Source: Candidatus Paraprevotella stercoravium
GTDB lineage: Bacteria > Bacteroidota > Bacteroidia > Bacteroidales > Bacteroidaceae
Direction of reading: 5' to 3'
Length of the DNA: 64,000 nt
Assembly: GCA_944320795.1 (NCBI GenBank)
Contig: CALUIU010000008.1
Coordinates: 1-64,000, forward strand
The translations under genes and the position numbers were made by a program. Below, piece by piece: positions 26,564-35,074 of the stretch. How positions within the stretch are numbered: position 1 is the stretch's first letter; every line of letters begins with the position of its first letter. The notes below the pieces were generated by a model. That model did no database searches. It was not told the DNA's origin and saw only the letters and a program-made list of their open reading frames with translations.

Positions 26564-26653
26564 CTATTTGCTCTTATGTCTGTTCTTTCTCAGTCTTTTT
26601 TTACGCTTGTGAGTAGCCATTTTGTGTCTTTTTTTCTTCTTTCCGCTTGGCAT
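26564..26653 (-). CDS. mS38/COX24-like 29-aa basic protein
   Basis: 29 codons plus stop: starts MPSGKKKKRHKM, ends KKRLRKNRHKSK, with 18 Lys/Arg/His residues. It matches the AURKAIP1/COX24 (DUF1713) domain, whose eukaryotic members are mitochondrial small-subunit proteins mS38. In Bacteroidota this tiny ORF is conserved and annotated the same way. A ribosome-binding role is likely by homology but unproven. It lies 49 nt downstream of the HU gene, likely in the same transcript. Confidence 0.85.
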   Translation of the reverse strand: MPSGKKKKRHKMATHKRKKRLRKNRHKSK

Positions 26654-26702
26654 AGCTTTTAATTTTTATAAGTTAATACTATATGTTAATATTTCTCGGA
26701 TT

Positions 26703-26981
26703 TTATTTCTTTACAGCATCCACGAAAACCTTTGCAGGCTTGAAAGCCGGGATGTTGTGCTCTTCAATAATGATTGTAGTGTTTTTGGAGATGTTTCTTG
26801 CAGTTTTCTGCGCACGTTTCTTCAGAATAAAGCTTCCGAATCCGCGGAGATATACATTCTCCTCATTAGTTGTCAAAGATTCCTTTACGGTGTCCATGAA
26901 TGCTTCTACCGTGGTTAAAACCGTCGATTTGTCAATTCCGGTTTTTCTCGAAATCTCATTTACTATATCTGCTTTTGTCAT
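26703..26981 (-). CDS. HU/IHF-family DNA-binding protein
   Basis: 92 aa. Typical HU: MTKADIVNEISRKTGIDKSTV, RGFGSFILKKRAQKTARNISKNT and IPAFKPAKVFVDAV. The arm tip reads RNISKNTTI instead of RNPxTG. It differs from the two HU genes at 11384 and 11671 and looks like a general nucleoid protein. Own -7 box upstream. Confidence 0.95.
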   Translation of the reverse strand: MTKADIVNEISRKTGIDKSTVLTTVEAFMDTVKESLTTNEENVYLRGFGSFILKKRAQKTARNISKNTTIIIEEHNIPAFKPAKVFVDAVKK

Positions 26982-27034
26982 TTTGTGTAAATAATTATTA
27001 TTTGTAATTCTCTAATTCCTAATTTTTTGAAGTG

Positions 27035-27042
27035 CAAATATA
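27035..27042 (-). promoter_or_regulatory. -7 box for the HU gene
   Basis: Minus-strand TATATTTG matches TAnnTTTG, 53 nt before the HU ATG. The -33 site is a weak TTTC. Confidence 0.5.
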
Positions 27043-27117
27043 TAGCTTTTTGGCGAGGAAATGAAATATATTCAAGGATTTTTCTTTAAAAAAGCTGATT
27101 ATTACTGATTTGGATTG

Positions 27118-27125
27118 TATTTTTG
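27118..27125 (+). promoter_or_regulatory. -7 box for mutY
   Basis: TATTTTTG matches the -7 consensus and overlaps the upstream TTG (27123), which therefore cannot be the translation start; ATG 27150 is used. Confidence 0.5.
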
Positions 27126-27149
27126 TGCTCTCAAAGTGAAAAAGATTAC

Positions 27150-28196
27150 ATGGAGCCAATTGAATTTTCTAAAACACTGCTTGCCTGGTATCAGAAAAAC
27201 GGTAGAAATTTGCCATGGCGTGAGGATGCCGATCCTTATAAGATCTGGATCTCGGAGATTATTTTGCAGCAAACCCGCGTGGCGCAGGGCTTGTCATATT
27301 ATTTACGGTTTATGGACCGTTTTCCTGATGTACAGGTTCTGGCTGCAGCCGATGAAGCCGAAGTGATGAAGTATTGGGAGGGCCTGGGATATTACTCCAG
27401 GGCCCGGAACCTGCATCATGCGGCCCGGCAGATTGTTGCTCGAGGGGCATTTCCGGATACGTATGAGGAAATCCGCAAGCTGAAGGGAATCGGTGACTAT
27501 ACGGCAGCAGCCATTGCTTCGTTTGCTTTCGGTTTGCCTCATGCTGTGGTCGATGGTAATGTGTATCGGGTGCTGTCCCGTTATTTGGGATTGGACGAAC
27601 CGATTGACACGACGGCCGGAAAGAAACTGTTTGCTCAGAAAGCCCATGAACTATTTGATGCGGCTCATGCTGCCGACTATAATCAGGCTATTATGGATTT
27701 TGGGGCTTTGCAGTGTGTGCCCAAGAGCCCGGATTGCGGAGTCTGTCCGTTTTCACACGTTTGTGTGGCTCATCATGAAAGGCGTGTAGAGAATTTGCCG
27801 GTTAAGCAGGGAAAGCAGACGGTGCGTTCGCGTTACTTTACCTTTATTTATATAGAATTTGACGGTCGGGTAGCCATGTGGAGACGCCCTTCCGGTGATA
27901 TTTGGTCCGGACTTTGCCAACCTTTTCTGTTGGAGTGGGAGAGAGAATTGCCTGCTGAAGAGACCTTGCGTACCCGTCTTTCTGCTCTGTTGGGATGTTC
28001 TGTAGATACATTGAAGTATCTGAAAGATCCTGTCCGCCAGCGTCTCAGTCATCAGTTGCTTCATGCGTCGTTTTATGTGCTGTCTTTGCCGGAACGTCCT
28101 GATCCGTCCTGTTTGCCGGATGGAGCTTTCTGGGTGAGTCGTGAGCAGGTGGGGCAGTTGGCCTTTCCGAAAATGCTGATAAACAGATGGCCATAG
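27150..28196 (+). CDS. mutY: A/G-specific adenine glycosylase MutY
   Basis: 348 aa from ATG 27150. It excises adenine mispaired with 8-oxoguanine. Helix-hairpin-helix region LKGIGDYTAAAIASFAFG followed by VDGNVYRVLSRYLG with the catalytic Asp, then the 4Fe-4S loop CVPKSPDCGVCPFSHVC (C-x6-C-x2-C-x5-C). The C-terminal MutT-like domain (~230-348) recognises 8-oxoG. Length is typical. The next gene, ssb, has its own promoter. Confidence 0.96.
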   Translation: MEPIEFSKTLLAWYQKNGRNLPWREDADPYKIWISEIILQQTRVAQGLSYYLRFMDRFPDVQVLAAADEAEVMKYWEGLGYYSRARNLHHAARQIVARGAFPDTYEEIRKLKGIGDYTAAAIASFAFGLPHAVVDGNVYRVLSRYLGLDEPIDTTAGKKLFAQKAHELFDAAHAADYNQAIMDFGALQCVPKSPDCGVCPFSHVCVAHHERRVENLPVKQGKQTVRSRYFTFIYIEFDGRVAMWRRPSGDIWSGLCQPFLLEWERELPAEETLRTRLSALLGCSVDTLKYLKDPVRQRLSHQLLHASFYVLSLPERPDPSCLPDGAFWVSREQVGQLAFPKMLINRWP

Positions 28197-28301
28197 TTTG
28201 TATTCTGAATGTAATATCCCATGTTCACAGAACGATAAATATTTTTTGTATGGCTATAAGTCCTGGCATATAAAGGTGGTTACAAAAAAACTTTCTCAAA
28301 T

Positions 28302-28334
28302 TTTGGGTGGTGTCGTGAAATGGTGTTATCTTTG
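28302..28334 (+). promoter_or_regulatory. Promoter of ssb
   Basis: TTTG at 28302-28305 and TATCTTTG at 28327-28334 with a 21-bp spacer; predicted start near 28338, 30 nt before the ATG. Confidence 0.7.
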
Positions 28335-28367
28335 AGGCGAATTATACGATATTAAAAAAGATTCGCT

Positions 28368-28808
28368 ATGTCATTAAATAAGGTTATGTTAATTGGGAAT
28401 GTGGGAAAAGACCCTGATGTGCGTTATTTGGATAACGGAGTTGCCGTTGCTTCTTTTCCATTGGCTACAACCGAGCGCGGGTATCGTTTGCAGAACGGAA
28501 CCGAAGTGCCCGACCGTACGGATTGGCATAACATTGTGCTTTGGCGTGGATTGGCCGAAGTGGCCGAGAAATATGTTCACAAAGGGGATAAACTTTATAT
28601 CGAAGGAAAGATAAAAAGCCGTTCCTATGATGACCAGAACGGTGTAAAACGCTATATTACGGAAATCTTTGCAGACAACATGGAGATGCTTACTCCGCGT
28701 GCCGCCACTACTCCGTCGCAGCCGGCTGCTCCTGCTGCATCTGAGGCTGCGCGCAATTTGTCGCCCATGGCGGGAGCTGACGCTGTAAACGAAGATTTGC
28801 CGTTTTGA
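28368..28808 (+). CDS. ssb: Single-stranded DNA-binding protein
   Basis: 146 aa. OB-fold (~1-105) with the SSB signature MSLNKVMLIGNVGKDPDVRY, VASFPLATTE, WHNIVLWRGLAEVAEKYVHKGDKLYIEGKI. A short Pro/Ala-rich linker and the acidic tip NEDLPF, which recruits partner proteins, end the sequence. gldE begins 23 nt downstream. Confidence 0.97.
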   Translation: MSLNKVMLIGNVGKDPDVRYLDNGVAVASFPLATTERGYRLQNGTEVPDRTDWHNIVLWRGLAEVAEKYVHKGDKLYIEGKIKSRSYDDQNGVKRYITEIFADNMEMLTPRAATTPSQPAAPAASEAARNLSPMAGADAVNEDLPF

Positions 28809-28831
28809 TTGTATAACTTAATTTTTGTATT

Positions 28832-30181
28832 TTGGACACGGAAACGTTTTTAGAACCTTTACAGAATTTTTTTCAGGGTGTAACCATCGTTGCACCGAGT
28901 TTCGGAGCTTGGGTTGCTTTGGCTTGTGCCATGTTGTTGCTTCTTTGCTCCGGTTTTGCTTCTGCTTCGGAGATTGCCTTCTTTTCTCTGTCACCAACCG
29001 ACATTAATGAGATAGAAGAGGAAAAACATGAATCTGACCGAAAAATCATGGCCTTGAAAGCCGATTCAGAGCGATTGTTGGCCACTATTCTCATTGCTAA
29101 CAATTTTGTGAATGTGGGTGTCATTATGTTGCTGAACTTCTTTTTTGCCCAGGTTGTGGATTTTGGGGCAAATGATTTGCTGGAGTTCCTGTTTATGACC
29201 GTTTTGCTTACTTTTCTTTTGCTTCTTTTCGGCGAGATTATGCCTAAAATCTACTCTGCGCAGCATACGTTGAGTTTCTGCCGTCTGGTGGCTCCGTCAT
29301 TTCATTTGATCGAGCGTTTGTTCTGGCCTTTCTCTTCTGCTTTGATGCGTTCCAAGAAAATTGCTACGAAGGTGGTGCAGAAAGAGAGTCATGCGCTTTC
29401 TGTCGATGAGTTGGAGCAGGCCTTGGAACTGACAGACAAGAAGGAGATTGCCGAGGAACAGAATATGCTGAAGGGAATTATCCGCTTTGGTGATGAAATG
29501 GCTCGCGAGGTGATGACGCCGCGAATCGATATGGTGGATCTGGATGTGAAAACTCCTTTTCCGGATGTCATGAAGTGTATTTTGGAACACAATTATTCCA
29601 GAATTCCGGTATATTCCGGATCTAAAGACAACATCAAGGGAGTGCTTTATATTAAGGACCTGTTGCCGCATCTCAACAAGCCGGCCAATTTCCGTTGGCA
29701 GTCACTGATCCGTCCGCCTTATTTTGTGCCAGAAACCAAGATGATTGATGACCTGCTGCGCGATTTCCAGACGAATAAGGTGCATATTGCCATTGTAGTG
29801 GATGAGTTTGGCGGTACTTCCGGACTGGTTACCATGGAAGATATTATTGAGGAAATTGTGGGCGACATCAACGACGAGTATGACGAAGACGAACAGATGT
29901 ATACCAAACTGTCTTCGCAGGCATATATCTTCGAGGCCAAGATTCTGCTTACCGATTTCCTGCGCATTATGAATCTTGCCGATGATTTCTTTGAAGAAGT
30001 GGAAGGTGATGCCGATACGCTGGCCGGTTTGTTGCTCGAAATCAAGGGAGAATTCCCTCAAATTCATGAAACCCTTGAATACAAGAACATTAAATTCGAG
30101 GTGATGGAGATGGATGAGCGTCGTATTCTGAAAATTAAGGTAGTAACAGACGAGCCGATAACTTATCCTGAAGATAATTAA
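28832..30181 (+). CDS. gldE: GldE-like transporter-associated membrane protein (CorC/HlyC type)
   Basis: 449 aa starting at TTG 28832; the first membrane helix begins at ~24, so a later ATG would delete it. DUF21/CNNM membrane domain (~15-205), two CBS domains (~220-350: MTPRIDMVDLDVKTPF, HNYSRIPVYSGSKDNIKGVLYIKDLL, VVDEFGGTSGLVTMEDIIEEIVGDI) and a CorC/HlyC-type C-terminal domain (~355-440). Called GldE in Flavobacterium, where it supports gliding; the family is found in non-gliding Bacteroidales too and may handle Mg2+ or lipoprotein biogenesis. PPTase follows after 3 nt. Confidence 0.9.
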   Translation: MDTETFLEPLQNFFQGVTIVAPSFGAWVALACAMLLLLCSGFASASEIAFFSLSPTDINEIEEEKHESDRKIMALKADSERLLATILIANNFVNVGVIMLLNFFFAQVVDFGANDLLEFLFMTVLLTFLLLLFGEIMPKIYSAQHTLSFCRLVAPSFHLIERLFWPFSSALMRSKKIATKVVQKESHALSVDELEQALELTDKKEIAEEQNMLKGIIRFGDEMAREVMTPRIDMVDLDVKTPFPDVMKCILEHNYSRIPVYSGSKDNIKGVLYIKDLLPHLNKPANFRWQSLIRPPYFVPETKMIDDLLRDFQTNKVHIAIVVDEFGGTSGLVTMEDIIEEIVGDINDEYDEDEQMYTKLSSQAYIFEAKILLTDFLRIMNLADDFFEEVEGDADTLAGLLLEIKGEFPQIHETLEYKNIKFEVMEMDERRILKIKVVTDEPITYPEDN

Positions 30182-30184
30182 GCC

Positions 30185-30829
30185 ATGCCGATAATTCGAG
30201 ACATAAGCATTAGTGACTTTCGTTGTTGTGTGTGGCAGGTCACGGAAACGATGGAAGAGCTGTTGGCCATGCTGCCCGATGAAGGGCATGAACTTTATGA
30301 AGAAGCACAGCAGCGCTTTTCGTCTCCCAAGCGCCGACAGGAATTTATCGCAGTGCGGGTATTGCTTTATCAGATGCTGCCTGGAGCCGTAATTGGCTAT
30401 CATGACAATGGAAAACCTTATCTGGCGCATTCTTGCTGGCGGATTTCCATTTCACATACTGTTGGTTATGTGGCCGTGATACTTTCCGATTGTGGAGAAG
30501 TCGGTGTCGATATTGAGCAGTATGGCGAACGTGTTTGCCGGGTTGCTTCCCGTTTTGTGAATGAGCGGGAGCCGGTGTCCGGAGTATGGGAACAGCTTTT
30601 ATTGTGGTCGGCCAAGGAAACGGTCTATAAGATGATGAATTGCCGGGAGGTGGATTTCCGGGAGCATCTCCTTTCGTCCGACTGGCAGCCCAAACCGGTA
30701 ACCGGACCGGAATGTCAGGGTTTTATGCGGATGCAGACATTCCATCCGGCGCATCGGAAAGCCTATCAGGTCTATTTTGAAACAACAGAACGCTTTGTGC
30801 TGACTTATTCTTTTGTGATGGATTATTAG
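30185..30829 (+). CDS. 4'-phosphopantetheinyl transferase
   Basis: 214 aa of the Sfp/AcpT-type superfamily. It attaches phosphopantetheine to carrier proteins. The Mg2+/CoA signature is visible: EVGVDIEQYGERV with the Asp-x-Glu pair, and LLWSAKETVYKM with Trp-x-x-Lys-Glu. It probably serves fatty-acid or aryl-polyene carrier proteins; no carrier gene is nearby. It overlaps nothing and is closed by a terminator. Confidence 0.9.
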   Translation: MPIIRDISISDFRCCVWQVTETMEELLAMLPDEGHELYEEAQQRFSSPKRRQEFIAVRVLLYQMLPGAVIGYHDNGKPYLAHSCWRISISHTVGYVAVILSDCGEVGVDIEQYGERVCRVASRFVNEREPVSGVWEQLLLWSAKETVYKMMNCREVDFREHLLSSDWQPKPVTGPECQGFMRMQTFHPAHRKAYQVYFETTERFVLTYSFVMDY

Positions 30830-30846
30830 CCTCGTGTTATGATAAT

Positions 30847-30893
30847 AAAAATGGTCTCGACGATTTTGAAAAATCATCGAGACCATTTTTGTT
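30847..30893. terminator. Bidirectional terminator, PPTase/transporter
   Basis: AAAATGGTCTCGACGATTTT and AAAATCATCGAGACCATTTT form a long stem (one bulge) between convergent genes, with T and A tracts flanking. Confidence 0.88.
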
Positions 30894-30926
30894 TTTCCTT
30901 AGGACGTTCTCTTTTCAGGAACTTAT

Positions 30927-32591
30927 TTATATGAATATCATCAGGATAATCTGGGCCAGGATAACGCGGATAAACATGGCTAGCGGGTAGACGGTGGCAT
31001 AGCTTACTGAAGCCTGATTGCTTCCCTGATAAGTATCGTTGACATAGCTTAATGCCATCGGGTTGGCCATACTGCCACAAAGCATACCACAGGTGGTGCG
31101 GAAATCCATTTTACTGAGGCGCAGAGCAATCCAACCAACAAGGATTACCGGAAGAAGTGTAATGGCAAAACCAATACCGATCCATGCTGCTCCTTCCGGA
31201 CGCATGACGGTCTCAAAGAAATGAGCTCCGGCATCAATACCCAAGCAGGCCAGATAGAGTGAAAGACCGATGGCTCGCAGCATCAGGTTGGCACTTCGGG
31301 TGGTGTAAATACGCATGTGCAGACGCGGTCCGAAGCAACCCACCAGAATACCGACAACAATAGGACCTCCTGCCAATCCCAATTTTACCGGAGTGTCAAT
31401 ACCCGGTATACTGATTGGTATGGCACCCAGAATCAATCCCATAACAATACCGATAAAAATAGCGGCCAGATTAGGTTCTTTCAGAGATGTGACGGTATTT
31501 CCCAATATTTTTTCCACCTGCTTGATGGCAGCCGCATCGCCCACTACTGTGAGACGGTCGCCCAATTGAAGCACCAGGTCGGGAGTTGCTAACAACTTCA
31601 CGCCACTGCGCAGCACACGGCTCACATTGATGTCGTAAGCGTTGCGCAGGCGGAGAGACCCCAGACGACGGCCGTTGATTTCCGGACGGGTCACGACAAT
31701 ATAGCTGGAAACTAATTCACGGTCAATACTGTTCCAGTCAATGTCTTCCTTGTTCCAGTCCCGGTTCTCCTGTTCGCCGAAGAGCATGGTCAGAATAGGC
31801 ATGTCCTTTTCGATGGTGACTACCAGAATACGGTCGTTTTCCATCAGAATGGTTTCGCGTGATGGAATGGAAACTTTACCGTTGCGCCACAGACGTGAGA
31901 TGACGAATTTGGTATGACTGTCGTTGGCCAGAGTTTCGATCCTTTTGCCATAGATACCCGGATTGTGTACCTGAAAGGCTGCAATGTAAGTCTGGTTCGG
32001 ATCGTCTTCCTGTTTGATGTCCATATCCTGTGGACGGGCAATCAGTTTCTTGATGACAATGATAGCCAGAATGACACCGACTACACCAAGCGGATAAGTT
32101 ACCGCACAGCTAAGCGCGGCGCTGCTGGCTTCCTGTCCCAACTGTTTCAGGGTCTGTTGGGCGGCACCCAGTGCCGGCGTGTTGGTGGTGGCGCCGCAAA
32201 GCACACCGATCATGTCCTTGAGCGGGATTTGGGATGCATAGCTGATAATGATAGCCATGGCTGTACCTAACAGAATGACAATCAATCCTAAAAGATTCAA
32301 TTGGATACCTTCCTTGCGGAAAGCGCTGAAGAATCCCGGACCTACCTGAAGTCCCAATGAATAGACAAAGAGTACCAGTCCGAAACTCTCGGCATAGTTC
32401 AACATGTCCGGATTGAGTGAGATTCCCAAATGTCCGGCAACGATACCCATAAAAAAGACAAAGGTAACTCCTAATGAGATACCTCCTATGCGGATCTTGC
32501 CCAGCGAAATGCCGATGGCGGTGGTCAGCGATAAAATAATGATGGCCTGAAGGGCCGAATGTTCAAAGAATATACTGTTTATCCATTCCAT
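30927..32591 (-). CDS. AspT/YidE-family putative transporter with RCK-C domains
   Basis: 554 aa. Two halves of membrane helices (~5-185 and ~375-554) flank two TrkA-C-type domains (~200-280 and ~290-370: RIETLANDSHTKFVISRLWRNGK, RLGSLRLRNAYDINVSRVLRSG). This arrangement and the GATTNTPALGAAQQ and LCGSMANPMALSYV stretches identify the aspartate:alanine exchanger/YidE-YbjL family. The transported substrate is unknown. Its -7 box lies only 5 nt before the start codon. Confidence 0.88.
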   Translation of the reverse strand: MEWINSIFFEHSALQAIIILSLTTAIGISLGKIRIGGISLGVTFVFFMGIVAGHLGISLNPDMLNYAESFGLVLFVYSLGLQVGPGFFSAFRKEGIQLNLLGLIVILLGTAMAIIISYASQIPLKDMIGVLCGATTNTPALGAAQQTLKQLGQEASSAALSCAVTYPLGVVGVILAIIVIKKLIARPQDMDIKQEDDPNQTYIAAFQVHNPGIYGKRIETLANDSHTKFVISRLWRNGKVSIPSRETILMENDRILVVTIEKDMPILTMLFGEQENRDWNKEDIDWNSIDRELVSSYIVVTRPEINGRRLGSLRLRNAYDINVSRVLRSGVKLLATPDLVLQLGDRLTVVGDAAAIKQVEKILGNTVTSLKEPNLAAIFIGIVMGLILGAIPISIPGIDTPVKLGLAGGPIVVGILVGCFGPRLHMRIYTTRSANLMLRAIGLSLYLACLGIDAGAHFFETVMRPEGAAWIGIGFAITLLPVILVGWIALRLSKMDFRTTCGMLCGSMANPMALSYVNDTYQGSNQASVSYATVYPLAMFIRVILAQIILMIFI

Positions 32592-32595
32592 GCTG

Positions 32596-32603
32596 CAAAG
32601 TTA
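32596..32603 (-). promoter_or_regulatory. -7 box directly before the AspT-family gene
   Basis: Minus-strand TAACTTTG, ending 4 nt before the ATG at 32591; the transcript would be leaderless or nearly so. No clear -33. Confidence 0.4.
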
Positions 32604-32670
32604 TATCTTTTCTTAGTCAGCAGAAATTCGGAATGCACTTTTTTTATATTTATTCAAAAAAATGCATATT

Positions 32671-32705
32671 CTCCTGGTGCATGTCCTTCTTTTTCCTTCC
32701 AGGAG
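32671..32705 (-). terminator. Possible terminator of the trp operon
   Basis: Minus-strand CTCCTGG and CCAGGAG (7 bp, 21-nt loop) followed after 8 nt by a run of seven T. It is the only terminator-like structure in the 210-bp gap after trpA and is weak. Confidence 0.35.
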
Positions 32706-32801
32706 GACAAGAAAATAGAGCGGAGTCCGATACTGATTTTTTGGACCTTCAGTCGGTGCCCCGCCCTTTCAGAAAGTATCTGTTCTTTGATGATGGTTCG
32801 T

Positions 32802-33575
32802 TTATTGTTGTAAGTCTTTCATCAGTTGGTCCCAGGCATCCCCTGCGTTTCCGTATTCCTCCAACAGGCTGATGAATTTACTGCCGATGATGGTTCCGGC
32901 AGCATTGGCGCATGCCGTTTCCAGTGTCTGGTGGTTGCTGATACCGAATCCGATGAGGCGAGGGTTGTTCAGATTCATGTTGTTTACCCGGTTGAAGTAT
33001 TCCTGCAGAGGGTTTCCAAAAGCTTTCTGTGCGCCGGTAATGGCAGCGGAGGATACCATATAGATAAAACCGTCTGTATGCCGGTCAATGAGACGTATGC
33101 GTTCTTCTTCCGTTGTGGGAGTGATGAGCATGATCATTTTCAGGTCATAGCGGTCGGCTACAGGTTTATATTCTATCAGATAATTGCGGAAAGGAAGATC
33201 GGGAATAATCATGCCGTCGATGCCACATTCCGAGCAAGCTTGACAAAAAGCTTCAAAACCAAAGCGCATGATCGGATTCAGATATCCCATGATGACCAAG
33301 GGGATCTGTACGGACTGGCGGATATCGCGCAGTTGTTCGAAGAGCAGGCGCAGCGACATACCGTTTTGTAGTGCCTGACGGGTGGCTTTTTGAATGACAG
33401 GCCCGTCGGCCAGCGGATCGCTGAAGGGGATGCCGATTTCTACCAGATCCACTCTTTTTTTTTCTAATGTCCGGATAATTTCAACGGTACTGTCCAATTG
33501 AGGATGTCCGGCACAGAAATAAAGAGAAAAGATGTTTTGCTTTTTCTCTTGGAATAATTTGTTGATGCGGTTCAT
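32802..33575 (-). CDS. trpA: Tryptophan synthase alpha chain
   Basis: 257 aa TIM barrel that splits indole-3-glycerol phosphate into indole and glyceraldehyde 3-phosphate. Catalytic Glu46 and Asp57 lie in VDLVEIGIPFSDPLADGPV; phosphate-binding GFGIS near ~211 and the closing IIGSKF motif are present. Last gene of the trp operon, 16 nt after trpF and separated from its partner trpB by five genes. Confidence 0.97.
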   Translation of the reverse strand: MNRINKLFQEKKQNIFSLYFCAGHPQLDSTVEIIRTLEKKRVDLVEIGIPFSDPLADGPVIQKATRQALQNGMSLRLLFEQLRDIRQSVQIPLVIMGYLNPIMRFGFEAFCQACSECGIDGMIIPDLPFRNYLIEYKPVADRYDLKMIMLITPTTEEERIRLIDRHTDGFIYMVSSAAITGAQKAFGNPLQEYFNRVNNMNLNNPRLIGFGISNHQTLETACANAAGTIIGSKFISLLEEYGNAGDAWDQLMKDLQQ

Positions 33576-33591
33576 TTTGTGTCTGATGTGC

Positions 33592-34233
33592 TTATGTGTT
33601 TAATTGTGTCAGAAAGTTTCTCAGTAGGGTTGCGTCTTTCACTCCCGGCGATATTTCAAAGCGTGAGTTCAGATCGATGCCAGCACAGAGCGGGTGATGA
33701 AATTCTTGCAGACGTTTGATGTCGTCGGGACCGATACCGCCACTTAGCAAGAAGGGGAGTGCCCCGGAATAGTGCTGCAAGATCTGCCAGTCGAACTGTT
33801 TGCCGCTGCCTCCGGGAAGGGGGGTCTTCGTATCGAAGAGTAGAAAGCAGCACAGAGTTTCGTATTGTCGGACTGATTCTATGTCTTCGGGCGTTGAAAT
33901 GCTGAAAGCCTTGATGAGCTGCACGGAAGCGAGTCCGCTTTGGCTTAGAGCCAAACGCAGATGGTGACAAAATTCCGGGGATTCCTGTCCGTGGAGTTGT
34001 ATATAAGAAAGGCCATAGGTGCGTATCGTGGACAGAATATATTCCGGAGTTGCGTTGACAAAAACGCCGATGCGGGCACATGCCGGCAGATAGTCCGGCT
34101 TTTGGAATACGTAACGTGAGGACGGTTCCCAAAAGATAAATCCCACCATGTCAATGCCCAATGATTCTATTTGCCGGATATTGTTGCTTTGGCGCATGCC
34201 GCATACTTTGATGCAGGAGAACGGCTTTTTCAT
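33592..34233 (-). CDS. trpF: Phosphoribosylanthranilate isomerase
   Basis: 213 aa. Amadori rearrangement of phosphoribosylanthranilate. The signature KVCGMRQSNNI contains the catalytic Cys; the second catalytic Asp is in LLFDTKTPLPGGSGKQFDW; FLLSGGIGPDDI and AGIDLNSRFE bind phosphate. It overlaps trpC by 4 nt (ATGA), indicating translational coupling. It is not fused to trpC as in enterics. Confidence 0.96.
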   Translation of the reverse strand: MKKPFSCIKVCGMRQSNNIRQIESLGIDMVGFIFWEPSSRYVFQKPDYLPACARIGVFVNATPEYILSTIRTYGLSYIQLHGQESPEFCHHLRLALSQSGLASVQLIKAFSISTPEDIESVRQYETLCCFLLFDTKTPLPGGSGKQFDWQILQHYSGALPFLLSGGIGPDDIKRLQEFHHPLCAGIDLNSRFEISPGVKDATLLRNFLTQLNT

Positions 34234-35033
34234 ACGTGCATCTGTTGAAGAAAATGTTTGAGGCTTTCGCCCGGATTTTCAGTACGCATGAACAATTCTC
34301 CGATCAGGAATCCCTGAAAGCCTTTTTGGCGCAGTTCGCGTGCTGTGGCGGCGTCCGAAATGCCGCTTTCCGAGATACGGACGGTTTCACGGGGCAGTTG
34401 TTCTGCCAAAAGAAACGAATGTCCGGTATCGGTGTGGAAGGTGCCCAGATGGCGGTTGTTGATACCTACCACATCCACAGCTTCGTTCAGATATTCCTGT
34501 TCCCGTTCGTGGTGAAGCTCGAGCAATACCTCCAGTTGCAGTTCCTTTGCCTTACGGGCCAGAGCGATGCAGGTATTACGTTCCAGAGCTGATGCGATGA
34601 GCAGAATGGCGTCCGCTCCCCAAAGACGGGCTTCATAGAGTTGGTATTCGTCGCAGATAAAGTCCTTACGCAAAATCGGAATGTTTACTTTGGAGCGTGC
34701 CGTGCGCAGGTCCTCGCTGCTACCGCCAAAATATTTTGTGTCAGTCAGTACGGATAAGGCGGTGGCTCCCCCTTTTTCGTATGCTGGAGCGATGATTTCC
34801 GGGTCTGCATTTTGTGAGATCCATCCTTTCGAAGGAGATTTCCGTTTGAATTCACTGATAATGCCGCTGTCTGAGTTTCGTAAAGCCTGACTCAGAGACA
34901 GAATGGGGTGTAACTGTTCCCGGTGACATTGTTCTTCCAGAAGTTTGGCCAAAGCGTGTAGCGAATGCTTTTGTTTGGCTGCTTCCACCTCACAGCGTTT
35001 GTATGCCATGATTTCTTCCAATATATCTTTCAT
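34230..35033 (-). CDS. trpC: Indole-3-glycerol phosphate synthase
   Basis: 267 aa TIM barrel. IISEFKRKSPSKGWI holds the catalytic Lys; ALSVLTDTKYFGGSSEDL, PILRKDFICDEYQLYEARLWGADAILLI, VGINNRHLGTF and ISESGISD are the successive family motifs. Monofunctional. It begins 41 nt after trpD. Confidence 0.97.
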   Translation of the reverse strand: MKDILEEIMAYKRCEVEAAKQKHSLHALAKLLEEQCHREQLHPILSLSQALRNSDSGIISEFKRKSPSKGWISQNADPEIIAPAYEKGGATALSVLTDTKYFGGSSEDLRTARSKVNIPILRKDFICDEYQLYEARLWGADAILLIASALERNTCIALARKAKELQLEVLLELHHEREQEYLNEAVDVVGINNRHLGTFHTDTGHSFLLAEQLPRETVRISESGISDAATARELRQKGFQGFLIGELFMRTENPGESLKHFLQQMHV

Positions 35034-35074
35034 TGTGTTTGTGGTGTTTGTTTGAGAATCGTTTCTTTTTGTCT

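Noticed and set aside
28931-30181. Later ATG start for gldE
   Set aside because: It would remove part of the first DUF21 membrane helix; the TTG at 28832 is retained.
32559-32872. Plus-strand ORFs in the trpA/AspT-gene spacer
   Set aside because: Low-complexity Phe/Ser-rich translations that run into the antisense of trpA; no start context or homology.
33656-34132. Minus-strand ORF of 158 codons over trpF
   Set aside because: Out of frame with the well conserved TrpF; shadow.
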